A DNA stretch of 47,391 nucleotides from a virus, in IMG/VR virus record IMGVR_UViG_3300025949_000037, positions 1-47,391 of that record; one strand, written 5' to 3'. Below the pieces are notes generated by a model. It saw only the letters and a list, made by a program, of their open reading frames with translations, did not search any database and was not told the DNA's origin. A program made the position numbers and the translations under genes. The stretch's first letter is position 1. Every line of letters begins with the position of its first letter. This document shows, piece after piece, positions 6,344 through 13,486 of this stretch.

Positions 6344-6780
6344 AAAAGCGTATCAAATTGTTTGATTGTTTACCGCTTACGGAAAAAATTGAGCGGTGGG
6401 AGAATGCTATTCGCGTGCTTAAGCGTTTAACGCCGCACGAGCGGCGCAAACATTGGCAGATGGGGTGGTGGGGGGAGAAAAACGAGTGCGGTACGGTTGC
6501 CTGCGCAGCGGGACATTGCGCGCTAGATCCGTGGTTCCGCCGTCGGGGATTGCGGATGGATTTTCATTATTTGCGGCGCATTAAGGTGTGGGAGCTTGAA
6601 TTTAATTCTGGGTGTGTGGGCGAGTTTTTTGGTGAGGAAGGCACGCGGTCCATTTTCTACGACGGTTCGAACCGTTCAGTGGCGTGCGTAATTCGAGAGA
6701 TCAAACACTACATTCGGTTCCTCAAAACGGATCCGCCACCGACTGCAACCTATGCGGGCTATTCCTCGTCTGACTGCTAG
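6340..6780 (+). CDS. Conserved phage hypothetical with CGTVACAAGHC motif
   Basis: The 146-aa protein contains KNECGTVACAAGHCALDPWF, a Cys-G-T-x-x-C-x-x-G-H/W block typical of a widespread family of uncharacterised phage and bacterial proteins with an N-terminal helix rich in Arg and Trp. The three cysteines and a histidine may bind metal. It overlaps the previous stop (ATGA) and ends two bases before the sigma factor gene, so it shares that transcript. Biochemical function is unknown. Confidence 0.65.
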   Translation: MKKRIKLFDCLPLTEKIERWENAIRVLKRLTPHERRKHWQMGWWGEKNECGTVACAAGHCALDPWFRRRGLRMDFHYLRRIKVWELEFNSGCVGEFFGEEGTRSIFYDGSNRSVACVIREIKHYIRFLKTDPPPTATYAGYSSSDC

Positions 6781-6782
6781 AA

Positions 6783-7280
6783 ATGCCACACGCGGGTAAC
6801 AATGCAGCCGTAACGCCCGTTACTCGTGCGTTTATTGAAAACCATGCCTCGTTAAAGCGCTGCATCTTTTGCATCACACAGGGGGTGGATGTGGAGGATA
6901 TCGCGCAGGAAACTTTTATTCGCGCATACCAACAGGAGTTGGTGCAGGTAATTGAAAAACCGAAAGGCTTTCTATTTCGGATCGCCAAAAACCTAGCCAT
7001 TGATCGCGCCGATAAATTAAAGTGGGTGCAGTACGAAAGCGAGGTCGAGGACGAGCGGCTGGAATACGATTACCCGGAAAATTGTTTGATCGCAATGGAT
7101 TCGATCGCGGCCCGCATTGCTATGCTAGATAAGCTGTCGAAACCCGTTCGCGCCGTATATCTACTACGTAGTGAGGGGCTGTCGCTCGAGGAAGTCGCGC
7201 AGCGACTAAAGTTAGCGCGCAGTACGGTTGAGAAACATTGCATGAAGATTGCGCGCCGGATACGGGCGTTGGAAGCTTAA
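6783..7280 (+). CDS. ECF-type RNA polymerase sigma factor (FecI-like)
   Basis: The 165-aa length and domain order match extracytoplasmic-function sigma factors, which carry only regions 2 and 4. Region 2 is visible at residues 36-50 (DVEDIAQETFIRAYQ, core-binding helix) and 60-78 (PKGFLFRIAKNLAIDRADK, with the LFRIAKNLAID block of FecI-like members). Region 4.2 is the helix-turn-helix at 133-161 (LSLEEVAQRLKLARSTVEKH...). It should bind host core polymerase and direct it to specific promoters. No anti-sigma gene lies next to it. Its position just before the terminase genes suggests control of late transcription. There is no strong Shine-Dalgarno sequence. Confidence 0.9.
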   Translation: MPHAGNNAAVTPVTRAFIENHASLKRCIFCITQGVDVEDIAQETFIRAYQQELVQVIEKPKGFLFRIAKNLAIDRADKLKWVQYESEVEDERLEYDYPENCLIAMDSIAARIAMLDKLSKPVRAVYLLRSEGLSLEEVAQRLKLARSTVEKHCMKIARRIRALEA

Positions 7281-7300
7281 CGCAAACTTACAGGAATAAA

Positions 7301-7504
7301 ATGAAACGCCAACATTACGGCATGCTCGTTGCACAAATGGACGAGTTCTTAGAGCACGTGGATTCGCAAAGCGACCACGAGCTGCATGCGGAAACGCTCG
7401 CTTTGCATATGGCGGAAGCTGCGAAAGCGGTGTACGACGCATCACAAAAAGCACAAGTGCACTATCGACGCGAGTACAAATCAAAAGCAGTGGAACGAGT
7501 ATGA
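7301..7504 (+). CDS. Small acidic helical protein (67 aa)
   Basis: It encodes MKRQHYGMLVAQMDEFLEHV followed by a second long helix rich in Ala, His and Glu. The ATG at 7301 follows CAGGAATAAA. It could be a helical hairpin that binds a protein partner. Lying 20 bases after the sigma gene, it might modulate the sigma factor, but that is only positional. The stop overlaps the next start (ATGA). Confidence 0.5.
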   Translation: MKRQHYGMLVAQMDEFLEHVDSQSDHELHAETLALHMAEAAKAVYDASQKAQVHYRREYKSKAVERV

Positions 7505-7680
7505 AACACTACGGCTACTACGCATACGTAGGGATTGCAGCGGCGTTGTGTGCTAGTAATTTCGCCTATCAGGCATGGCAAGCAATCCCCAATTGGCACG
7601 CAGCTATCGAGCGTTCGTATTTTGAATTGATCGCTGTGGGCGCGTGTGGCATTCTAATGGGACGCGCACGGGGTGCTTAA
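7501..7680 (+). CDS. Small membrane protein with two helices (59 aa)
   Basis: The translation MKHYGYYAYVGIAAALCASNFAY... has one hydrophobic helix at about residues 7-22 and a second at about 41-53 (YFELIAVGACGILMG). The loop between them (QAWQAIPNWHAAIERS) looks amphipathic. It is ATGA-coupled to the gene before and overlaps the next by eight bases. A holin-like or exclusion role is possible but unproven. Confidence 0.5.
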   Translation: MKHYGYYAYVGIAAALCASNFAYQAWQAIPNWHAAIERSYFELIAVGACGILMGRARGA

Positions 7681-7897
7681 ACAGAAGTTGCAAGCGCTAT
7701 GGGATAGTGTCCTATTGTGGATACTGCCGCAATGGTGGTATAGGCGATTAAAGGACCGGTGTGAGATATGTAAGGGATTGCATGGGGGTGTGCGCGGCAA
7801 TGAGAACGTGGTGCGTGTGGCGGGGTGCAAGATAGTGGTGTGCGATTACTGTCACTACACGATGCGCGCGATATGGGATAGGTATCGGAATGAATAA
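7673..7897 (+). CDS. Small C4 zinc-finger protein (74 aa)
   Basis: Starting at GTG 7673 inside the end of the preceding gene, it encodes an amphipathic Trp-rich N-terminus (LQALWDSVLLWILPQWWYRR) and two Cys pairs (CEIC near residue 30 and CDYC near 57) spaced like an HNH or treble-clef zinc finger, but without the catalytic HH/N residues. It is probably a zinc-binding adaptor. It overlaps the next gene by eight bases. Confidence 0.55.
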   Translation: MLKQKLQALWDSVLLWILPQWWYRRLKDRCEICKGLHGGVRGNENVVRVAGCKIVVCDYCHYTMRAIWDRYRNE

Positions 7898-8129
7898 CAT
7901 TGTGGAACGTCTTAAAGCGAAGTACCCGCGTTATAAGGTAATCAACACACCTGATCCACAGTGCATGTGCAAAGGCACAGGTGAGAAAAAACTACCGCCC
8001 TCGCGCTTATTCCCGAATGGACATGAAATGCCGTGTTTGTGCGTGTGTTTGTCGGGTGAGGGGCGCGCGGAGGTTGTAAAGGTCTTTGGTAACGCAGCGA
8101 GAAATTTAAAGCGTGAGTTAGGCTACTAG
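7890..8129 (+). CDS. Small Cys-rich protein with CxCKGTG motif (79 aa)
   Basis: The sequence CMCKGTGEKKLPPS and later CLCVC gives paired cysteines around a CKGTGE string, which resembles one repeat of a DnaJ-type zinc finger (C-x-C-x-G-x-G). One or two zinc sites are likely. Function unknown. It is the last gene before a 74-base gap that leads to the packaging genes. Confidence 0.55.
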   Translation: MNNIVERLKAKYPRYKVINTPDPQCMCKGTGEKKLPPSRLFPNGHEMPCLCVCLSGEGRAEVVKVFGNAARNLKRELGY

Positions 8130-8133
8130 GCTT

Positions 8134-8156
8134 TTGACGCACACTGCGCGTATACT
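8134..8156 (+). promoter_or_regulatory. Promoter-like elements with abnormal spacing
   Basis: TTGACG (8134-8139) and TATACT (8151-8156) are good sigma70 hexamers but are only 11 bases apart, instead of about 17. Either TATACT works with another -35, or an activator or alternative sigma factor is involved. The location just upstream of the terminase genes and downstream of the ECF sigma gene makes it a candidate middle/late promoter. Functional status is uncertain. Confidence 0.35.
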
Positions 8157-8203
8157 CGCCCGCTATCTAGGGGATGCACCAAGATTATAACTGTAGGTAG
8201 ACA

Positions 8204-8842
8204 ATGGCAAAGGATGCTGGTTTGTCGCCCCGCGCCGGGCGCCCGCGAGCCAAGGTTGGTCGGGGAAACAATCCCCCCACACCAACACCAAGGATCAAAT
8301 TAAACGTAGCGACCCCCTACGAGCAGCCGGTGTTAAAGCCTCGTCGCGAGTTGACTGTGGCGGAGCGCCGCCAACAAGCGTGGGACCTGCGACTTGAGGG
8401 CCATCCGGTTACCTACATAGCCGACGTATTGCAGTTAACCGCCAACCGCGTCTACGAACTGTTGCGCGAGTACAGTGCCGATATCGAGAAACACACAGAG
8501 CACACACAAGCGGAGTGGCGTAATATCGAGTTGGCCCGGTTAGACGCGTTACTCGTGTCGCACTGGAAGGACCGGGACATCACTAAAAACGCGACCGTGA
8601 TCCTCAATGTCCTCGAGCGCAAGCACAAATTGCTGGGACTGGAAACAACCAACAAGAACATCAAAGTGGACACAGGCCCGGTCGGTGTCACACTCAACAA
8701 TCTCGATCTCAGTCGGTTAACGGATGAGGAACTCGGTTGGCTCGAAGTCATCATCGCCAAGGCGTTACCACAAGAGGCGCCGTTGCAAGCACTGCCCGGC
8801 GAGTTTGTTGCATTACCCGCTCCGGAGAACGTACATGGATAA
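8204..8842 (+). CDS. Terminase small subunit (putative DNA-recognition subunit)
   Basis: The 212-aa protein has a basic disordered N-terminus, a helix-turn-helix at about residues 52-90 (TVAERRQQAWDLRLEGHPVT... YIADVLQLTANRVYELLREY), and a long helix containing TKNATVILNVLERKHKLLGL, typical of the oligomerisation part of phage small terminases. Such subunits ring around concatemeric DNA at pac or cos and load the large subunit. The large subunit begins 645 bases downstream, after two small genes, which supports the call. Fold assignment is by eye; a general phage DNA-binding protein is the alternative. Confidence 0.65.
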   Translation: MAKDAGLSPRAGRPRAKVGRGNNPPTPTPRIKLNVATPYEQPVLKPRRELTVAERRQQAWDLRLEGHPVTYIADVLQLTANRVYELLREYSADIEKHTEHTQAEWRNIELARLDALLVSHWKDRDITKNATVILNVLERKHKLLGLETTNKNIKVDTGPVGVTLNNLDLSRLTDEELGWLEVIIAKALPQEAPLQALPGEFVALPAPENVHG

Positions 8843-9338
8843 AGTATGGTGGACGGCGATTGCAGGCTTTGGTATTGCTGACGTGTTCTTTGCGTGGTGT
8901 AGTTATGACTTGCTGCGGGTTAAGTGGTATTTCCCGATACCCGGCAGCGGGTTCCTCGGGTGTTTTTGGTTACTGCGTCGTGCGTGGATCGAGCGGCATT
9001 GTCACAATGCGACTATCTTGTTTTGTGATGAGCCAAATGCAAAGCATGCGCGCGCACACAATGACAACATGTTGTGGTACGACGAAGCGTTCAAACAACG
9101 ATTAGATAGCAACCGCGAACAGGGGAAATCAAACATGAGCGAACTCCTTAACTATATCAAAGAACAACCACTACCCGATATTAACCAGCGCGCGCTGTCT
9201 GAGGCGTTGTACTCGATGAGTGAGCGTAGACAGTGGCCGGACGCGGTGGACAGCATGAGCACGGAACATGCGCTCCTTGTATGGCGTGTCGTTGAGCGCG
9301 TGCGCAAGGACGGGTTTCCAGACTCGCTGCGCATGTGA
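8835..9338 (+). CDS. Membrane-anchored hypothetical protein (167 aa)
   Basis: The start ATG 8835 overlaps the small terminase end by eight bases. Residues 1-25 (VWWTAIAGFGIADVFFAW...) form a membrane helix and a second weak hydrophobic segment follows near 35-50. The C-terminal part from about residue 100 (MSELLNYIKEQPLPDINQRA...) is soluble and helical and has its own ATG (9135) behind AGGGGAA, so a short soluble form could also be made. Function unknown. Confidence 0.55.
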   Translation: MDKVWWTAIAGFGIADVFFAWCSYDLLRVKWYFPIPGSGFLGCFWLLRRAWIERHCHNATILFCDEPNAKHARAHNDNMLWYDEAFKQRLDSNREQGKSNMSELLNYIKEQPLPDINQRALSEALYSMSERRQWPDAVDSMSTEHALLVWRVVERVRKDGFPDSLRM

Positions 9339-9472
9339 ACGCGCGCCGTCCGCACATATCGCGTGTGGGCGGGCAGTGGGTCTGCGTTGCGCCCGCTTAC
9401 CTACACCGAGGATATGGTAACACCGCGCTAGAGGCGTACTGGCAATGGGCTATTGTGAATTTAATTAGATAA
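9335..9472 (+). CDS. Short conserved phage protein (45 aa)
   Basis: The GTG start overlaps the preceding TGA (GTGA). The translation MNARRPHISRVGGQWVCV... and GYGNTALEAYWQWAIVNLIR matches a pattern I recall from many small phage proteins: R-P-H-I, then G-x-W-x-C, then G-Y-G-x-T-x-x-E-A-Y-x-x-W. That makes it a real gene despite its size. Such proteins are uncharacterised. It fills the apparent gap before the large terminase. Confidence 0.65.
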   Translation: MNARRPHISRVGGQWVCVAPAYLHRGYGNTALEAYWQWAIVNLIR

Positions 9473-9486
9473 CGTATACCTAACAC

Positions 9487-11202
9487 ATGGAACGTGTTGC
9501 CTTAAACCGGCCCCCGCCGCCGCCTTTGCACGTAGCGCGCCAACACAACGTGCACCTGCCGCCGCTGTACAGGGTGTCAGCGGAGCGCATGCGGCGCAAT
9601 TTCGCGTTGTTTGTAAAGGAGGCTTGGAAAATAATCGAGCCGGCCACCCCGCTTATTTGGAACTGGCACCTCGATGTTATTTGCGAGCACGTGCAAGCCC
9701 TCATGCAAGGCACGTTAGGTAAGCGCAACCTAATCATCAACGTGCCCCCCGGCAGCATGAAGTCGACTATTGTTAGTATCTGCCTCGTGCCGTGGATGTG
9801 GACGTGGAAGCCGTGGTATCGCGGTTGCTTTGCATCAGGGGTCCCCGGCATCGAGTCGCGCGACAGCGGTAAGTGCCGCATGGTGCTCGAATCAAAGTGG
9901 TACAAGGAAACTTTTGACATACAGTGGAAGTTCTCGCGTGACCAGAACGAGAAGCTGTACTACCGCAATACGAAAACCGGTGAGCGCCTCGCACTCACTA
10001 CCGGAGCCGGTGTCACTGGCCATCGATTTATGGGCCTCTTTGTTGACGATGCTTTGGATGCTCGTAAGGCGTTCCAACAGCCCGAAGTCGACAAAGTTAA
10101 CCGGTGGTGGGATAACGCGTTTTGGAACCGCGTGGCCGATCCCTCGACTAGCACTCGCTGCATTATCGGGCAACGGCTGCGTGAGGATGATCTACCGGGC
10201 CATGTGTTAGAGCGTGACGGCCTCGCTACATGGGAGCTGCTTAAGATCCCGCAGATGTGGGAGCAGGAAGAGGAAGACACGCGCCACACGACGACACTCG
10301 GGTGGACGGACCCGCGCAAATACTACAAAACACTCGACGAGCAAGGTACTGCGGTTGGCGCACACTGGGGTTTTGTTGATCACAAGACCAAAGTTGAAAC
10401 GCCCGTTACAAATGGCCTCATGTTCGAGGCGCGCTTTCCAACGGATGTCATCGATAGCGATCGCATCGTCCTCGGCCAAAGCGGTTTCGAAGGTCAACAC
10501 CAGCAGCGCCCCAGTATGCTGCAAGGTGAGATTTTTACGAAAGGCCACGCGCAGTTTATCTACCGTTCGCAGCTGCCCGTCGGTGTCATCGTACAGCGTA
10601 TGTTGTCGATCGATAGCGCAATCAAAGACAAAGAGGAAAACGATTACTCCGTATTGCTCGAGGCATGGGAGTTTGATCGCGGTGTGTTTATCAACAACGT
10701 GATCCGCGACAAGTGGCGGTACACGCAGCTTAAGGAACAGGTCGCACTTACCTCGCTCGTCGTTAACCCAAGCGCACTGTTGATCGAGGACAAAGCCTCC
10801 GGCCAGCAGCTAATACAGGAATACCAAAACGATGGCAAGTTCCCCGTCGTCCCGATTGAAACTAACATCGACAAGCCCGCTCGCGCCCGGCCACTTACGC
10901 CGTACTGGGAAGCGAATCGCGTGTTCTTTCCGCTGGATCCTGAGACCGGCCAGCCCGAAGCATGGGTGCCGATATTCCTCAAGGAGCTCTATAACTTCCC
11001 GAAGGCGAAGCACGACGACCAGGTGGACGCCTTTACGCAGTTGTTAACGTTCCTCTTCCTGCGCCCAGGCGCCCGTGGGTTGCTTGAGTACTATGGCGTG
11101 GACAAACGCTTGCAGGAAGCGCAACGTAAGGCTGAAGCTGAGGCCGATGCACAACACAACATCGTACACACGGCATATCTTATGGGGGCACAACCGCAAT
11201 GA
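9487..11202 (+). CDS. Terminase large subunit (packaging ATPase and nuclease)
   Basis: This motor docks on the portal, pumps DNA into the prohead and cuts it. The ATPase half shows the terminase Walker A PPGSMKST (residues 87-94), Walker B LFVDD (184-188) and the coupling motif TRCIIGQR (223-230). The C-terminal RNase H-like nuclease has acidic residues at Asp376 (SIDSAIKD), Glu434/Asp435 (LLIEDKASG) and Asp510/511/514 (KHDDQVDAF). The 571-aa length is normal for the Terminase_6/TIGR01630-type family. The ATG at 9487 lacks a clear ribosome-binding site. ATG 9589, behind GCGGAG, is an alternative, but it would remove the start of the N-terminal region. Confidence 0.95.
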   Translation: MERVALNRPPPPPLHVARQHNVHLPPLYRVSAERMRRNFALFVKEAWKIIEPATPLIWNWHLDVICEHVQALMQGTLGKRNLIINVPPGSMKSTIVSICLVPWMWTWKPWYRGCFASGVPGIESRDSGKCRMVLESKWYKETFDIQWKFSRDQNEKLYYRNTKTGERLALTTGAGVTGHRFMGLFVDDALDARKAFQQPEVDKVNRWWDNAFWNRVADPSTSTRCIIGQRLREDDLPGHVLERDGLATWELLKIPQMWEQEEEDTRHTTTLGWTDPRKYYKTLDEQGTAVGAHWGFVDHKTKVETPVTNGLMFEARFPTDVIDSDRIVLGQSGFEGQHQQRPSMLQGEIFTKGHAQFIYRSQLPVGVIVQRMLSIDSAIKDKEENDYSVLLEAWEFDRGVFINNVIRDKWRYTQLKEQVALTSLVVNPSALLIEDKASGQQLIQEYQNDGKFPVVPIETNIDKPARARPLTPYWEANRVFFPLDPETGQPEAWVPIFLKELYNFPKAKHDDQVDAFTQLLTFLFLRPGARGLLEYYGVDKRLQEAQRKAEAEADAQHNIVHTAYLMGAQPQ

Positions 11203-11378
11203 ACGAACGTCTAACACAGTTCCTTTACCTACTCATGCGCGACCACTTGCCAACCGGCAAAGTGGAATCTATTATGGAGCAGGTTAGGCACTGCAAAGAA
11301 AGACAATTATCAGTGCAGTACTCCGCACCGCACCTTGAAGCATACGCGCGTGAGTTAACAAAGGAGATTGCGCAGTGA
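11199..11378 (+). CDS. Short conserved phage protein after terminase (59 aa)
   Basis: The frame is ATGA-coupled to the terminase stop and encodes MNERLTQFLYLLMRDHLPTG followed by a charged helix. L-MRDHLPTGKVE is a string I recognise from small uncharacterised genes of several phages. No catalytic motif. It is probably a helical DNA- or protein-binding accessory. Confidence 0.6.
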   Translation: MNERLTQFLYLLMRDHLPTGKVESIMEQVRHCKERQLSVQYSAPHLEAYARELTKEIAQ

Positions 11379-11695
11379 ATCGACGCGACCTGTTTAAGTT
11401 AGCTTTTGGCGCAGGCGTTGCGACCATTGTGCCGCTGGCAGTAGGAAAGCCGGCATCTGTGTGGGATGAGGACGTGATTGCCTATTCCTCCTATCCATTA
11501 AATGTGTGTTTGTGTGACACGGCGTTTGAATGCTCGGCATGCGATGCGCCGGTTGGGTTAGGTCGCACGCATAGCCACCCTGTAATGCACTATTGCGGCT
11601 ATTGCAACGGGTTCTTTACGAGTGCGCACTATTGCGAAGCCGAGCGCTGGCAGCTAGCACAAGGAAGTGTCCATGAAAGCTTCACACTCGCCTAG
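11375..11695 (+). CDS. Tat-signal-like, Cys-rich exported protein (106 aa)
   Basis: The N-terminus MNRRDLFKLAFGAGVATIVP has the twin-arginine pattern (RR followed by x-L/F-K and a moderately hydrophobic stretch), which predicts export of a folded protein. The rest has about seven cysteines, including CLC, CSAC and CGYC pairs with histidines, likely one or two zinc or iron-sulfur sites. Cofactor insertion before export would explain Tat use. GTG 11375 overlaps the previous TGA (GTGA). Tat substrates are rare in phages. Function unknown. Confidence 0.6.
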   Translation: MNRRDLFKLAFGAGVATIVPLAVGKPASVWDEDVIAYSSYPLNVCLCDTAFECSACDAPVGLGRTHSHPVMHYCGYCNGFFTSAHYCEAERWQLAQGSVHESFTLA

Positions 11696-11951
11696 CTACC
11701 ACGTAGCATACCAGTACATCCCCGTCACGTTCGATGATTTCGTGCCCGTTGGTATCTTTACCAACAAGGCAGACGCCGATGTGTTCAACGAAACACTTAC
11801 TGGTTCGCATGCGGTGGTCGAGCGTACCCACGAGCAGCTGTCCATTGCGTTTGCACGTTACTACCTTGGCGAGTTGTTGGCACCATTGGAGAAATTGTGC
11901 ACGCAGTACGTCGACCCCGATCTCGCAGCAGCCGGCGGGTATGGCATATGA
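11673..11951 (+). CDS. Hypothetical protein (92 aa)
   Basis: ATG 11673 follows AAGGAAG by six bases and was preferred over GTG 11667. The product (MKASHSPSYHVAYQYIPVTF...) looks like a small ferredoxin-like alpha/beta fold: a strand, a helix (NKADADVFNETLTG), a strand (SHAVVERT), then a C-terminal helix. Unrecognised. It overlaps the genes on both sides, as do its neighbours. Confidence 0.55.
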   Translation: MKASHSPSYHVAYQYIPVTFDDFVPVGIFTNKADADVFNETLTGSHAVVERTHEQLSIAFARYYLGELLAPLEKLCTQYVDPDLAAAGGYGI

Positions 11952-12253
11952 ACACGGAATCTATCAACATGAAGTTGGTGCCGCGAGAGAAGGCCGCGCT
12001 TAGTGTGTACGATCTCGATCCGGGCGATTACTATTTCTATACGGACGACGAAAACCAACAATGGATGATTTGCGCACTGCCCGGCGGCCACATAGCACAC
12101 CTACCTATACGGCCGTTGCGTTCGCCGGCCACAAATGGTGGACATTCGTGGGACTGGGATCGAAACGAACAAAAGCCTACCCTGTTGCCCTCCGTCAACT
12201 CGATTGGCAACTGGCACGGATGGATACGAGAGGGGAGGATGGTATCGTGTTAG
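11948..12253 (+). CDS. DUF6527-like phage protein, copy 1
   Basis: The C-terminal half contains GHSWDWDRNEQKPTLLPSVN and NWHGWIREGRM, the W-x-W-D/N...PTL-x-PS...HGWI-x-G pattern of a common uncharacterised phage family resembling DUF6527. The usual N-terminal Cys pair is degenerate here (ICALPGG). The protein is 101 aa and starts ATGA-coupled to the previous gene. The next gene is a diverged copy, so this is a tandem duplication. Confidence 0.65.
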   Translation: MNTESINMKLVPREKAALSVYDLDPGDYYFYTDDENQQWMICALPGGHIAHLPIRPLRSPATNGGHSWDWDRNEQKPTLLPSVNSIGNWHGWIREGRMVSC

Positions 12254-12537
12254 GTAAGCGGCGACGCGATCTCGAGGAACAAGAGACACACAACAACGGG
12301 GAGCCACTGTGGTACAAGCTACAGCCGGGCGAATACATGAAAAGCGACTGCATGGGGGCATGGATGTGCTGCTCGCCAGTTAATGCCTCGTTGCCAGACG
12401 GTGCGCACGGTAATCTAAAGCGACACGAGGTGGTCGAGCACGAGGATGGTACAATTACCGTAGCGCCGTCGATCCTTATTACCGGTGGCGGTAGTTGGCA
12501 CGGCTATCTAACACGCGGTGTATGGAGTGAAGTTTGA
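12247..12537 (+). CDS. DUF6527-like phage protein, copy 2
   Basis: GTG 12247 lies about eight bases after GGGGAGG (12232-12238) and overlaps copy 1. The 96-aa product shares with copy 1 the Y-x-L-x-PG-(E/D)-Y opening (WYKLQPGEYMKSD), the W-M-C/I-C centre (AWMCCSPVNASLPDG) and the end (VAPSILITGGGSWHGYLTRG). The SWHGYLTRG ending aligns with NWHGWIREG. Function is unknown for the family. The tandem arrangement suggests a local duplication. Confidence 0.6.
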   Translation: MLGKRRRDLEEQETHNNGEPLWYKLQPGEYMKSDCMGAWMCCSPVNASLPDGAHGNLKRHEVVEHEDGTITVAPSILITGGGSWHGYLTRGVWSEV

Positions 12538-13190
12538 TCAAAACACTGTTCAACATGACGAGCGAGGAATTGCGCCGTTGGATTGAACGGCTCGGTGAGG
12601 ATCCTCTCTGCTGCACGTACTGCGGAGCGACGGCAGGTGTCTGTATAAACTATCCTAATTGCCCCGGAGGCCCCACTGTGAATCGCGAGTTTGAGAACGC
12701 ATCCAAGGGCCTTACAGAGGGCTCGACCAAAAGCAATGTCAAAGCAGTAAGCGATAGCCCGCGCCCGGCCGGGGGCCCGCCCGCTCCGCAGTCTGTTCCT
12801 GTGAATCGCGAGTTTGAGGATGCGAAGCGCCGTGCGAAAGCCGGCAACGCAACACTAGGCGATATGGTTGCGATCACGCGGGGCGATCCGAATCCGCCCA
12901 CCGTTCCAATTCGTGTTGGCGCGGAGGGTTGCATGACACCACTGCCGCGCTACCAGTGCCACAAGAAAGTGTGGGCGCTCAAAATAGCGGACATCCACGA
13001 TCCCTCGACCAACAAAGATGAGGTGTGGTTGATTACACCCGAGGACAACTACTACGCCTCCTTCGTAGTAAGCGATGCCTACATTAAAAAGCACGAGCCG
13101 AAAGTAGGCGGGTACTGGGTGCAGTATGAGGGCGGGTATCAATCGTTTTCGCCGGCTACAGAGTTTGAGGCTGGCTACACGCGGTTATGA
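12534..13190 (+). CDS. Fusion: Cys-rich N-terminus plus conserved YQCHKxVxALKI phage domain
   Basis: The TTG start overlaps the previous TGA and follows GGAGTGAAG. Residues 1-48 carry CCTYCG and C...C pairs (zinc knuckle). Two copies of VNREFE(N/D)A follow at about 49 and 90, encoded by a near-identical DNA repeat. The last 85 residues (YQCHKKVWALKIADI ... GGYWVQYEGGYQSFSPATEF) form a domain I know as a stand-alone phage protein of unknown function. An internal ATG at 12933, five bases after GGAGG (12923-12927), would produce exactly that domain alone, so two products are likely. Confidence 0.65.
   Translation: MIKTLFNMTSEELRRWIERLGEDPLCCTYCGATAGVCINYPNCPGGPTVNREFENASKGLTEGSTKSNVKAVSDSPRPAGGPPAPQSVPVNREFEDAKRRAKAGNATLGDMVAITRGDPNPPTVPIRVGAEGCMTPLPRYQCHKKVWALKIADIHDPSTNKDEVWLITPEDNYYASFVVSDAYIKKHEPKVGGYWVQYEGGYQSFSPATEFEAGYTRL
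12923..12935 (+). promoter_or_regulatory. Internal in-frame ribosome-binding site and start
   Basis: GGAGG at 12923-12927 is followed after five bases by ATG 12933, in frame with the 12534-13190 gene. This is a better start signal than the TTG of the long form and would give an 85-aa protein matching the usual size of the conserved C-terminal domain. Confidence 0.55.
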
Positions 13191-13336
13191 CAACTTTGTT
13201 CGGTGTCGCGTTGCTGGTAGGCGGTATCGCGGGCGGGTGTAGCGTGCGCCCGGAGGATAATTTTTTGCCATACGGCATAATGATTATCCTGGGAGTTTTG
13301 TTGGTAGGCGTGGGACTAGTTTGGTTTAGGGAATAA
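13187..13336 (+). CDS. Small two-helix membrane protein (49 aa)
   Basis: ATGA-coupled to the previous gene, it encodes MTTLFGVALLVGGIAGGCSV, a short polar loop (RPEDNFLPYG) and a second membrane helix (IMIILGVLLVGVGLVWF) ending RE. The GGC at residues 16-18 has some lipobox flavour, but a double-spanning form fits better. Function unknown. Confidence 0.5.
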   Translation: MTTLFGVALLVGGIAGGCSVRPEDNFLPYGIMIILGVLLVGVGLVWFRE

Positions 13337-13339
13337 AGC

Positions 13340-13486
13340 ATGTTCTGGCGTCAACTATGGTGCCGCATCGTTGGACATAGTGATAAAGAGATCGAAAACG
13401 TCGCGCTGTGCTGGGGTGTTACGCTCTCTGTGTACGCGTGTCGCTGTTGTAAACGTCGCCGCACGTGGCAGGAAGTGACGCTATGA
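13340..13486 (+). CDS. Small zinc-ribbon protein, DUF1660-like (48 aa)
   Basis: The translation MFWRQLWCRIVGHSDKEIEN and later YACRCCKRRRTW shows the layout of tiny phage proteins such as DUF1660: an N-terminal L-x-C-R-x-x-G-H segment and a C-terminal C-x-x-C, together giving a plausible Cys/His zinc site. It begins three bases after the preceding stop and is ATGA-coupled to the next gene. Confidence 0.5.
   Translation: MFWRQLWCRIVGHSDKEIENVALCWGVTLSVYACRCCKRRRTWQEVTL

Noticed and set aside
6662-6675. ACGGTTCGAACCGT palindrome resembling a tRNA T-arm
   Set aside because: It lies inside a coding gene with no cloverleaf around it. No tRNA could be built anywhere in the window.
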